Below, in pieces: positions 11,353-26,120 of a stretch of 27,500 bases of DNA. How positions within the stretch are numbered: position 1 is the first letter of the stretch; every line of letters begins with the position of its first letter. The notes under the pieces were generated by a model. That model searched no databases and had not been told where the DNA came from. It was given only the letters and a program-made list of their open reading frames with translations. The position numbers and the translations under genes were made by a program. The stretch comes from Sphaeroforma sirkka (lineage: Eukaryota; Opisthokonta; Ichthyosporea; Ichthyophonida), in contig LUCW03001862.1 of the NCBI GenBank assembly GCA_001586965.3, forward strand, positions 32,501 through 60,000, read 5' to 3'.

Positions 11353-11742
11353 CTCTGTTACTGACCTAGTGCGCACCGGTTTAAGGTCACCGGTTTCATA
11401 TGACCACTACTCATACTAACGACGCAACCAAAAAGCCAATGGCATGTAAAACACACCCACTGAGACGTGGCCCATGGAAAGATCGCAGCTAGCAACAACC
11501 ACATGTTTCTATCGGCCACCTCTTCTGAGTTGTACAATCACATTTTCGTAAGCATCATTGGCCGCACATCTGTATTTTATTTTATACTGCTGCCATTCGG
11601 GATTGGCTGCGTCAGAAGCTGTGCCCCTTATTCGCAATGCGATCTCTTGCACGGACAAGATCGTGCCGTATATACCAGCGAGATCATGGTATTTGGCTCA
11701 TGCTATCAGTGTCTAGCGGATCCGTGTAAGTAGTATCAAAAG

Positions 11743-14700
11743 TCATGGCCCAGATACAGGGGGGGGGGTCTTTACGGGCGAGGACGTATGTCTATGCTTC
11801 GAGGTCATTTGTATGCGCTGCTGAGCTGTTAGCTGACCACCTGCTAGTTCATGAAACTGCGGAGTAGCAGCCCAGTATATTTGTTAGCAGTCTTTCACGT
11901 CAATCTGCCGTGGAGACGGCTAACAAGCGGATAGGAGCAAATATCGTTGTAACTCGCAACTCACAATGAATATGAACTCTCGAATGCTGCGCCGGAATTA
12001 ACACGACCCTCCCCCCCCCCCCCCCCCCCCCCCAAAAAAAAAGTCTGCAAAGATTGCTTTCGGGAACAGGAACATTACTCTGCTCTTCATAACCAATTAA
12101 TACTTCACTTTGCCATATTGTGAGTCACCACATGTGTCTTAACCAAACCACTTACCCTCCTACAGTCATCACAATCGTACCCCTTGAGTTTTGCGCGTTT
12201 ATCTTTACCTCTAACGACTTCAAGGTATTTGTGAGGTCGTTTACCTCGTTCATCTTCTTCTATCTTCCGTTTGTGCTCTAGAAATCTATCAGGAGCATGA
12301 TTTGTAGACATATCAGGATGGGGAAGTATAGCTGCGTATGCAACGATCACGAAAATGAAATCATAATCCGCTCAGTGGAAGGGAGATATACGAATATGAT
12401 ATTAGCCGAGCGAGTGCGATCAGCGTGTGTAAATTACCACACGAACGACTTTGAATATGCTCTTAGGTAGTAGATATGACTATTCACTTGCTAAGATAAA
12501 GGTATCGATTAAGACAAGCTATTGCCATGACTGATCATACCCCTTTAGTTGACTATCCATGCTTTCTGGTTGATCTTGCTTTGATGTCAATTTGAGCGCC
12601 GTTGGTTGGGATTGTATGTCACCGTCACGTTCATTCGTGGTAGACCGCGTCCTCTTCTTTTTCTGCTATTGTGACCAATCCAGAACACAGAAGCAACTTC
12701 GAAATGAAAATATAAACTTTGAGTTGAGCTATGCCATTCAATTTTTCGAGCGTCTTTGCATGCGGAAAATTATTCCTGAAATGGACCTATATTCAGTAAC
12801 ATGCCAAATTGCAAAGACAACACATACAGATCATATTTATGGATGCAACTAAATATGTCTAATACTTGATACATAAAGTCCAATTAGCATATTGCGGGGT
12901 CACAAAGGACTACCTGTTTAGTATTCGCGTACTCTTCATCATCATTTGGTTGCTGTCTATGCTTATCGGTGTCAGGAATGGCATCATGATGACTCTCCGG
13001 ATCACTGTTTGTGCCATTGCTGACATTGAGGGGGTCTCCTGGCTGGAGCCGTGGAAATCCCACTGTATCCGGACTCCCAGATGCATCATGTCTCACTTGA
13101 GCCTGAGACTCCTTCTGCACACCTGTATCGGCTATACTTGTACGAATTTCCAATGCATTCCTTTCGACTGATATTTTCGTGTCCTCTTTTGAAAAAAGCC
13201 AAGCCTTCGGATCTGATACTCCGCTCGTTAGTTTCTTATTATTTCGACCATCTATCTTTATTGGGCCCCGTCCCGGACGTCCACTCATCCGCATTCCCTT
13301 TGGCTGGTCTTCATGCGCGTGCTGCCGTAGTGCCTGCGGACAGTTGGAATCGCATTCCTCTGTACCTCCGTCATCCTTTGGTACATTTTTCTCAGCTACA
13401 TCCAACTGCGAAGCCTTGCTTTCTGCCTCGAACTGAATGCCTGTGTCACTGTCTTGAGGGTTGGTAGCGCTGGTGTCGGTGTCATGTATGCTCTGTTTTC
13501 GCAGTGCTATAGTTCCCACACTCTTCTGGAATCTGTTAAAACCTTGTTTCGTCGAGTTGTATGTTCGTGACTTGTCCTCGACCACATTGACCTTACAAGT
13601 GTCATTTCCATGACTCTGTGATCTCCTTCTCACATCCAGATGTGCATGCCTAATTGAGATGGATTTCTTTGCTGCGTTTGATCGGGAAAACGGATCAGAT
13701 TGTTCTCGTGAGACTGGTACAGACGCCAATTCAGAACTATCCTGTCCATCTTGTCGGCCGTGATTGGTGATCCCATCGATTGACGTAGGAATGATAAGTG
13801 CTCCTGAATAAGATTTCCCATTGCCATGCACATCCCAGTCTACGCGTCGGATATCCATTGGTTCGCCTGGAGCTGATATACGGGCAGCCGTACCGGTCTG
13901 ATTTCTGTATCCAAAGATTGCCTGGTTATCAACATTCATATTTCCAGAAATTCGTTGGTATTCGCTACCGGACTCCTTCGTGATAGATGACGAATCATTG
14001 TTAAACCTAGGCGTGTCGGCTGCAGTACCATTACGCCACCTACCCAGCTGAAGATCGTCTGCTGATATAGAAGCTTTGCCCTTGCCAGTTACATTGAGTA
14101 ACATCGTGCTGTACTTGATGGCGCGTGTGTTGGCATTTCTATATTGGGTCGTTCGCTCAGCAAGTGTGGCTTCTAACTCTTCGATATGCCGTGCTTTACT
14201 ATGTAGAGCAAGGAGAAGAAGTATGCTTCTTAGCCACGAGGACAAGTATGGAGAATGGCATCGGTACACGCGACAATAAAAGATAGGGAGCCATCTGTAG
14301 CCATACCTATTTCGACAAATACAACTCATCGAGCGTCGCGTTGAAACACCAGGTGAGGTAAACAACCCAGATACAGAAAATTGTGGATAGCAAAGGCAGT
14401 TAGCTGGCATACCTCTCCAAGCGCGACAGTAGACCTTCCTTGTCCGCCTCCAAGATGATGATTCGGTTACTTAATTCTCGGATCTGTTGCTGTGTTGACT
14501 TCCCTGATTCTATATTGCTGTCAAGCTTGAGCTCGTCTAAATGATAAGGAGCACGACAACGCATAAGTTTTGTTGGCTGTTTAGAAAATTGCACATCCAC
14601 AACCGTCATAAACCAGAGGTACAGAAATATATTTGAAGTCGAAACTGTAAAGAGGACGCAAATTCATATCGCAACCTGTTCGCAGACCTGTAGCTATCAG

Positions 14701-15186
14701 ATAAGTAATCATTATTTCTTGCTCCTAACAAAATAGCAGCTCATTGAGGCTACCTCTACCTCTACTTCCGGTGAAGCGTACGTAATATATTTCGTAGATC
14801 AGCCACACAGACTACAAGCTACTAATAAAAACACATCCTGCCTCTTTGGCTGTGAATGTAACAGACTCGTAGCTGAAAATGTATTCGTCTCGTGCATAGT
14901 CTCACATATCTCCACAAGAGCCTATTTTTATTGTAAACTCATATAAAACCTATCTATTACTAATATACCTAATCAAATTACCGTTGAACTGAAAGGGACA
15001 TACGCACATGAAAGCCTCGTTAAATCATTGCCATTTCAACCATCACTCACATTGTCCCGATTGATCGTTCATCATTTTCAGCACCGATGCTTGCAGTTTT
15101 GTGATCGCCTCCTCCGCCATCGTGTAAGCCGTAGACGTCGTATCATATTCTGCTTCGACCTTTTCAGCCCTCACGCTTCTCCGCAT
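11743..15186 (-). CDS. RBBP8: CtIP/RBBP8 (Sae2/Ctp1) DNA-end-resection factor, 6 exons, C-terminus broken at a homopolymer
   Basis: Exons on the minus strand: 15186-15051, 14536-14413, 14198-12914, 12662-12541, 12285-12156, 11856-11743; all phases close, giving 636 residues. The identification rests on the C-terminal SAE2 domain: PHKYLEVVRGKDKRAKLKGY, then CDDC (Cys594, Cys597), corresponding to KYVEVVRKKEERRKL..C..C in CtIP, and SKHRH (about 618-622), corresponding to the conserved SRHR. The N-terminus has coiled-coil-like segments (RELSNRIIILEADKEGLLSR; RHIEELEATLAERTTQYRNA), as expected for the oligomerising end. A 429-codon central exon is polar, Ser/Asp/Asn-rich and probably disordered. 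KKKRTR at the start of exon 4 may be a nuclear signal. CtIP activates MRE11 nuclease in double-strand-break repair. The start could instead be the in-frame ATG at 15120, or further exons may lie upstream. The acceptor at 12286 is chosen by phase. The final exon ends early after a C10 run (minus strand). Confidence 0.8.
11759..11768. other. Ten-base G/C homopolymer in the CtIP last exon (likely frameshift point)
   Basis: Ten G on the plus strand (C10 in the coding strand) follow the codons for SSPVKT. As given, the frame reads PPP-VSGP and stops at 11743-11745. A tract one base longer would keep the frame open to a stop at 11684-11686 and place a Trp and a Phe about where Sae2-domain proteins have FW and F. 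The break is therefore either a base-count error or a real truncation of about 20 residues. Confidence 0.75.
12011..12042. repeat. C23-A9 homopolymer pair in the last CtIP intron
   Basis: Twenty-three C (12011-12033) run directly into nine A (12034-12042). In the CtIP transcript this is U9-G23 inside intron 5 (12155-11857). Tracts of this length are prone to sequencing error, and the G strand could form a quadruplex. Confidence 0.9.
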
Positions 15187-15598
15187 ATCTATACAACACT
15201 GTCATAGAGCCGCACATATGCGTATTTTCAACTCACTCACCAATTACACAACGTGCTGGACTACCACCTGATTACTATAATGTGCATGCGACGAGAAGTG
15301 GCGGGTACAAATTCAATGGCACACGAAAGATAAAATCACTGAAAGTTAGCATGACCATCTTGATGGTTCCGTCCAGTTCTTGATTTTTATATGAAGTGCA
15401 TAAATAATTATTTATACACATCATCTGTGTCATCACAGGTCATGTATATTTTGGCGCGTAAATCCTCTAGCTCCCAAACCTGTCAAATGCAAATGTCGTG
15501 TGGCTCAAGCCTGTCAAAATCACTTCGTTTCAATTGCAGACAATTTCCCCATACATATAGAGGGATAGATTTCGCTATACAAGTGATATCCATACAAA
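15187..15598. promoter_or_regulatory. Divergent upstream region between CtIP and the 182-residue gene
   Basis: The 412 bp between the CtIP start (15186, minus) and the plus-strand start at 15599 should hold both promoters. It is AT-rich, with no strong TATA box, and I see no convincing exon in it. TATAG just upstream of 15186 resembles an acceptor, so an extra CtIP 5' exon is possible. Confidence 0.4.
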
Positions 15599-16147
15599 AT
15601 GAGAACAAAGTGTCGACGACACAGCACCCCTGCTTCACACGTTAACTTGAGTTCTGAGGAACGGGAACCTACGCGAAATTCCTTGTTGCCACCCCTCGAC
15701 CCGTACGTGTTTAGTGATTATGTCAAGTTCTTGTCCCGTCTCGATGGATATGTAAAACCGAAGCAGCGCAAGTCTGAGCCAAATACATCGCTACATGTTT
15801 CGTTTGAATTTGAGGCGCCTGAGGAGACCGTCGACAACAAAGCGGAAGGAAACGATGAGCACCCCGTCTTAGTGCGCTCGACGCAGGCTGTGTCTGATAG
15901 CGTGGGCCCTACAGAGTATATTGATTTAAATTATTCAGCAGTCGAGGCCACGGACGTACCGACAAAAAAAGAATTCAGCCATAATGATCCTCGGATTGTG
16001 GTTCCGTGCTATGATTGCCGCCTAATCATAAACACATTCAAAAATATGGGAAGTACGACAGATGAGCTAACGGCTCACTATCAATCAATTTTCCGTACTC
16101 ACATGCTGCGTGAACACGGCGTCGATCTAAACGCGAGTACACGTTGA
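15599..16147 (+). CDS. Unknown 182-residue protein with a Cys2-His zinc-finger-like C-terminus
   Basis: This single uninterrupted frame runs from ATG 15599 (in-frame TGA upstream at 15584) to TGA 16145-16147. The N-terminus is basic (MRTKCRRHS), followed by DPYVFSDYVKFLSRLDGYVK, an acidic middle, and a C-terminal block with Cys137, Cys140 (VVPCYDCRL), His160, His168 and His173 (FRTHMLREHGVDL). CX2C followed about 27 residues later by HX4H, with L-x-x-H-type spacing, recalls BED or C2H2 zinc fingers, but I cannot assign a family. It is divergent from CtIP. Codon use and composition look like its neighbours, so a real gene is likely; function is unknown. Confidence 0.6.
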   Translation: MRTKCRRHSTPASHVNLSSEEREPTRNSLLPPLDPYVFSDYVKFLSRLDGYVKPKQRKSEPNTSLHVSFEFEAPEETVDNKAEGNDEHPVLVRSTQAVSDSVGPTEYIDLNYSAVEATDVPTKKEFSHNDPRIVVPCYDCRLIINTFKNMGSTTDELTAHYQSIFRTHMLREHGVDLNASTR

Positions 16148-16798
16148 TCGATTCGATGCTCTACAGTGGGGCATCATGAGTCAAGATGGATTTAGATTGT
16201 TGTACCGGAACCAGGTGCTATATTGACTGCCTTTATTTACACTGAGGATAGGCCAACTGATGATATCTCAAAGATCAACGCTAAAAATTAAAAATTAAAA
16301 TACCAGGGCCGTCCTTCGGACGTTAGTTCGTCCTACTATTTTATTATTTCTTTTCTAGAGAGGGTCATGAAAATACACATACATTGATGTCCATAGCCTT
16401 CTAAATGAAACACGATGTCTGTATTTATTTAGTTTCACAGGGTGTGGACAAAAAGGAAAAGTGTCAAAGTGTCAGAATGCAGGGTTTTCTGAGATATCTC
16501 ATTTCATATGTATGTAGCGTCATTATTTTAGGAACACTTTTAGGCGTTTGTAATTATTTTTAATATTTTAGGAGGTTCTATGCTTTATATTTATACATAC
16601 ATGTGATTATTTCAGGAGGCTGTGATTATTAGTTGCGAGTCTCTCCCTTAATTCATCACTCGTTCGGTTGGGATTTCATGATACGACTGCCCCTGAGATG
16701 TATATCCTTATGCCTAAATGTGCCTGCTTGAATGAATCGGTCCTTGGTTCTCATACTCTCGTGACTTGTGCGTTTGCAACGGTAAACGTTCGTTTAGG
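16148..16798. other. AT-rich intergenic region
   Basis: About 650 bp with no gene I can support. It contains overlapping AAAATTA units near 16280-16300, a small perfect stem GTCC-TTC-GGAC at 16309-16319, and GGAGG-T/C motifs. It must include the promoter and 5' UTR of the gene starting at 16799. Confidence 0.5.
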
Positions 16799-21991
<5,193 letters not shown>

Positions 21992-22695
21992 TGGAGTATT
22001 TCCAGGTGTGTCTTCGGGTTGGGGTTAGATTGCAGTTCCTTTCTTCTGTTATCGATCGATTCGCGATTCAAGCTTAGTCCAAAACAAGGGCCACCAAACA
22101 AATTTCCCTGTTGAAAGTCGCCCTAAATATACGAGAAAGGTCCGCAGTATTTTATTCACATAGACGATCACCGAATACAGTACCCAATTTGAAGTCGCAC
22201 TCCATATATAACTGACAGGATATGTGAGGTCCGCAGTATTATTATTGTATGTATTGATGGCTTTGTTTCTCGTTAAACGTGTGCCTGCCCCTGTGTATAG
22301 AGGTGACCTGCGCTTCGCAAGCTTGAACACCAGAAATCACACATACGACAAACAAAGATGAAGACAAAATATGTTATTTATTTGGAAGGCACCATATTGT
22401 GAGTGAGCACTGGGACAGTGTGACGAACTGACGAATGACGAGTGACGAGTGACGACATACAAGTCATTGTAAATGTATTTAGTATTTACACAATTAGTCA
22501 AAGTATTACGCATCAAAAATGATATTCGCCAGCCAAATATAGTGGTTTCATTGGCTCTTCATATTAAAAGGACTCAGTGATGAACACGAAACAACCAAAA
22601 TTGAAAATTCTCTATAGCGTACTCTACTGCTGACGCAAAGTTAAAAGTATTTAGTACATATGTATTATATATATAAAAATACCTACCTGTTTTTT

Positions 22696-22711
22696 CTAGA
22701 AAATTTTCTAG
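22696..22711. promoter_or_regulatory. Perfect 16-bp palindrome upstream of the CCHC gene
   Basis: CTAGAAAATTTTCTAG is a perfect inverted repeat about 170 bp upstream of the CCHC gene's ATG. With the preceding TT it includes TTCTAGAA, which fits the two-unit heat-shock element pattern TTCnnGAA. Binding is not shown by sequence alone. Confidence 0.45.
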
Positions 22712-22722
22712 CGCCGAGTGCC

Positions 22723-22774
22723 GACTGCCGACCACCAGTCATTGACTGGGGCTATTGGTGGGCACTGGGCAGTC
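22723..22774. promoter_or_regulatory. Nested GC-rich inverted repeat (hairpin) upstream of the CCHC gene
   Basis: Outer arms GACTGCC (22723-22729) and GGCAGTC (22768-22774), middle arms CCACCA (22732-22737) and TGGTGG (22756-22761), and an overlapping perfect inner palindrome CCAGTCA-T-TGACTGG (22735-22749). It stands out from the AT-rich surroundings and lies about 100 bp before the ATG, so it could act as DNA or in a 5' UTR. Confidence 0.55.
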
Positions 22775-22877
22775 GCGTGTTTAAAAACAATTTATTACAT
22801 ACTCTAAATTGTCGCTGAAAACTCGAATGCTACGCTTGAACGAACCAGAACACACTTGACTTAACCCCGCGCTATAA

Positions 22878-25725
22878 ATGTGGGATCACGATCGTTATCA
22901 TACAAGACCACAAGTAGACCTTAGAGGGTGAGTACGAATGATGTTTGGTCTGGTGGTGCTGTGGTGTATAACCCCATTCTATCTATCGTCGTATGACCTG
23001 CTATATAGCCAAGCATCGATGTGCACTGTTCGTAGAACTGTTGCTCCATTTATCACCTTAGTATTCATGCGTGTCCGTACCCTATGGTGAAGACAAAGTC
23101 GTGTGGTACACTTAATTGCAGTTTAGTTTGTCGTGACTTATTGGTTAGTTGATTTTTTGATTTGTTGGTTTGTTGATTCATTGATTTGCTGGTTGAACTT
23201 AGTTGGGTTGTCCGTTGTGAGTTGATTTTCGTTGTCTTTAGCTGTAGAATTATAGACGTGTTATTTGGTATTGCTTGGGTTGAAACAACACGCAACCCCC
23301 ACTACAGTTCGAGACTGTGACTAATTGTCAATATCGTCAAAGTCGTATTTGTTGAACACGTGACCTTGTTTTGATCTTTTCTCCCGCTTCTTCTCTATAT
23401 ACGATTGTTTGGCGTGAGCAGTAGAATCCCACACGACTACCATCCCAGAGGCAGAGATTACGGTAGAGACTACTATCGTGACAGCAGTAGCGTAGATAGC
23501 AGAAGCCGAAGTAGAAGCCGAGGTCGATATAGATCACGCAGCATATCTCACTCGAGGGACAGATATTATCACCGGTATATATTGTCGTTAAATCGTATTG
23601 TTGAATTTCGAGTGGAAAAATATGTATCTGACCGCTTGAAACCATTATAATGTTTGTTCACTTTGACGTGGGCACTCGTATGTGTTCTTTTCCGTTAGTC
23701 CCAAGTTTCCCTAAATGTAGTGGTCGTTAGTCCCAAGTTTCCCTAAATATACTGGTCGTTAGTCCTAGGTTTCCCTAGATATAATGGTCGTTAGTCCTAG
23801 GTTTCCCTAAATATAATGGTCGTTAGTCCTAAGTTTCCCTAATATAATAGTCGTTTACGGCCAAGTCAATTCATTAGTTCCTTATCTAACACCAGTGAAG
23901 GATTGTTCTATTAAGGTGCGTTAATTTTTGTCAAACGCTAAATCTTGACTTTCCGTGTTGTGACTTGTGCATATGAAGTACTTCATCAGTCTTCGCAAGC
24001 GGCTGTGCTTTAAATTAGTCATATTACGATTGGTTGTTTTGTATATGTTTTTTCTGTACATATGTGTGTACATGTTTTCCTCTTCCGTGTCTCATTTGAT
24101 ATACGCACATATGTATACATCCACGTGATTTATTTGCATATATACATGTATTTTTAATAAAAAAAAGTTGTCGCGAAGTACGCATACGGACAGTAAATGT
24201 TACACTGAAGTTATTGTTACATATAATCATGTTCATGCAACAAGGGTCATTTATTTCGTTTGTATATTGCAAAAGTCTCTTGTAGTAAGTTATCGCACTT
24301 GTGTTTCTATTTTATATTGAACTGTAAGCATATATTCGCTTGTCAAATCATTTTAAGAGTGTTATTTTGTTCTCGGAACACGTTTTCAATCTCTGTCTCA
24401 GATATCCATATGTTCTAGTTCAGAAAGCACAACCGGAAAGTTGTACAATGAGGTTCAATCCGTTTCGGTCTGAGAAGATCGATTGTACAAATCCTTGTCA
24501 GCTATATGTGCAAAATAAATCAATATATGCGACTTTCAATCACATACATACGTCTGCGCATGTTGCGATATTGCATATCTTAAATTGCTCTTCATCCCAC
24601 ATCCCAATTTACTTCATAGCAGGGAACGTAGAGAACGAGGTTATTCATACCGCTCTCCACCCCGTTACATATTTTACGAACGTCCTTCCTATCCGCAAAA
24701 TTACTACGTTGAACGGAGTTACCCTAGATATCGCGACAATATGAGTGGTGGAAGATCCTATGGCCGTCCTAAGACGTGCGACAACTGTGGCTCATACGAC
24801 CACTTGCGAGCACAGTGCACCGATCAGTTACAGTGTCACGCCTGTGGTGGCTACGACCACGTCAAGAGTGGCTGCCCTCACACCGGAGAAATGTGCGAGG
24901 TGTGCGGCAAAATCGGTCATTTGAAGAACAAGTGTCACCAGGCTGCCCGAGAGAACGCTCCTCCAGGAGGTGGCAGTAACAACGAGGGCCAGAGAGAGCG
25001 GGCCCCCCGCCCTCAACGTGGCGACATTGCTGGCAAGAAATGCGACAACTGCGGACAGTTCGGTCACCTGCGCGCCACCTGTGGCAACCCTCCCGAGTGC
25101 CACGCCTGTGGTGCTTTCGAGCACGTGAAGGCCGACTGCCCTCATCTGGACAAGACGTGTGGCATCTGCGGCAAGGTGAGTAGTGTGCTGCTACAGTTGA
25201 CTACTGTGCGTGATCTGTCGCCTACGATTGGGAAAGTGTTATTGCAGCCTTATTAAATTGTATTGGTTATTATACTCGTAGAGGAACGCAGTGCGTGGCG
25301 CGAGTCGTCTATATTCGTACTTTTGTCTAATTGTATCTTTTCACGATCCGATTTTCCCGTCTTCTCAATTATTCATATGATTGCGATATGCAGCAGTTAT
25401 ATTTTGCACTCTCTTGTACTTATCTTTTCCTCGAACACACCAGGTCGGTCATTTGAAGGCCAAGTGTCACGCTGACGGCGGTGGTTCGTCACAAGGCCCT
25501 CCCCGCGAGCGTCGTCAAAGAGACAACAGAGACCAAGGCCCCAAGGTGTGCCGCAACTGCTCTTCCGCTGACCATCTTGTAGCCAGCTGCCCCAACCCAA
25601 GAGAATGCAATGCGTGTGGGTCTATAGATCACATGAAGGCTGACTGTGAGCAAGCCGACTCTACTTGTGGAACCTGTGGACGCGTTGGTCACCTCGATAT
25701 TAAGTGTAGACAAGCGACGAAGTAG
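22878..25725 (+). CDS. Nine-knuckle CCHC zinc protein with Arg/Ser-rich N-terminus (CNBP/Gis2-like), 4 exons
   Basis: Exons 22878-22927, 23422-23574, 24623-25175 and 25444-25725 join in phase to 345 residues. Exon 1 (MWDHDRYHTRPQVDLRG) is chosen because it supplies the only ATG, a GG|GTGAGT donor and the exact phase for exon 2. Residues 1-107 are rich in Arg, Tyr and Ser (SRSRSRSRGRYRSRS). Nine CX2CX4HX4C zinc knuckles follow, with first Cys at residues 120, 139, 159, 208, 227, 247, 288, 307 and 327; every Cys and His is intact. They form three triplets separated by Gly/Arg/Pro-rich linkers. Knuckle 6 is split by intron 3 (25176-25443). Such knuckles bind single-stranded nucleic acid, and CNBP/Gis2/Byr3 proteins bind RNA and affect translation, so an RNA-binding role is likely. 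Met108 (ATG 24741) could start a short form lacking the RS region. I see no protease or reverse-transcriptase domain, so this is not a Gag fragment. ATTAAA at 25824-25829 may be its polyadenylation signal. Confidence 0.88.
23693..23851. repeat. Five-copy 32-bp minisatellite in intron 2 of the CCHC gene
   Basis: Four 32-bp units begin at 23693, 23725, 23757 and 23789, with a fifth of 31 bp at 23821. Each starts CGTTAGTCC and contains GTTTCCCTA; units differ at a few positions. It lies in the 1048-nt intron 23575-24622, which otherwise holds AT-rich sequence without a gene I can support. Confidence 0.95.
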
Positions 25726-26012
25726 AGGAATTACTAAAATACGGTGCAGATATCTATATAGTACTAGTCTCCGTGTGGGATGGTTCGGAAGAGGTGCCAA
25801 TATTTTTTTGGGTTAACTTTGCCATTAAAGAATAGCTGGCTTTATATACATCCATCTCGTTGTTTTCTTGGCTACCGTAGCTGTTGAGTGAGTATCAGCA
25901 ACCAAGCAGCTAAATGTACCTAAGTATCGTGGACATTCCCGTCGTACAGAGCATATGGTATATTAATGATTTGTTCTTACTAGGGGTGAAGGTCAATGCA
26001 CCGGAACTCAGC

Positions 26013-26120
26013 ATAATTCAGACACTTAGAAAGTAATAGATAATTCAGACACTTAGAAAGTAATAGATAATTCAGACACTTAGAAAGTAATAGATAATTC
26101 AGACACTTAGAAAGTAATAG
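26013..26120. repeat. Four perfect 27-bp tandem repeats
   Basis: Units at 26013-26039, 26040-26066, 26067-26093 and 26094-26120 are identical. Each begins ATAATTCAGACACTTAG and ends AAAGTAATAG. Perfect identity suggests a recent expansion. The array is outside any gene I can support. Confidence 0.97.

Larger units (their letters stand above)
21992..22877. other. Intergenic region between propeller and CCHC genes, with a diverged direct repeat
   Basis: About 890 bp without a credible gene. Two similar stretches, beginning near 22111 and 22189, share TTGAA-AGTCGC..ATATA, and each is followed by the exact 13-mer GGTCCGCAGTATT (22139-22151 and 22228-22240, 89 bp apart). A run of TGACGA/GTGACGA units lies at about 22421-22455. 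Palindromes nearer the CCHC gene are listed separately. Confidence 0.6.

Noticed and set aside
11467-11733. An 88-codon plus-strand frame with a hydrophobic segment
   Set aside because: It lies opposite the 3' end and read-on frame of CtIP, shows no family likeness, and could be a chance antisense frame.
13051-13467. A 138-codon plus-strand open frame
   Set aside because: It is antisense to the large central exon of CtIP, whose frame is supported by splice phase and by the family-specific C-terminus.
22049-22330. A 93-codon minus-strand frame
   Set aside because: No recognisable domain, and it overlaps a diverged direct repeat in AT-rich intergenic DNA.
23693-23851. Tandem repeat considered as a CRISPR-like array
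   Set aside because: The 32-bp units abut directly with no unique spacers, and the context is a eukaryotic intron, so it is a minisatellite.
24828-25145. A 105-codon minus-strand frame
   Set aside because: It is antisense to the zinc-knuckle exon; its Val/Ala/Thr richness reflects the complement of Cys/His/Gly codons.
24623-25725. Possibility that the CCHC knuckles are part of a retrotransposon Gag
   Set aside because: Nine intact knuckles, an RS-type N-terminus, introns within the coding region, and no protease, reverse transcriptase, integrase or long terminal repeats nearby point to a cellular CNBP-like gene.
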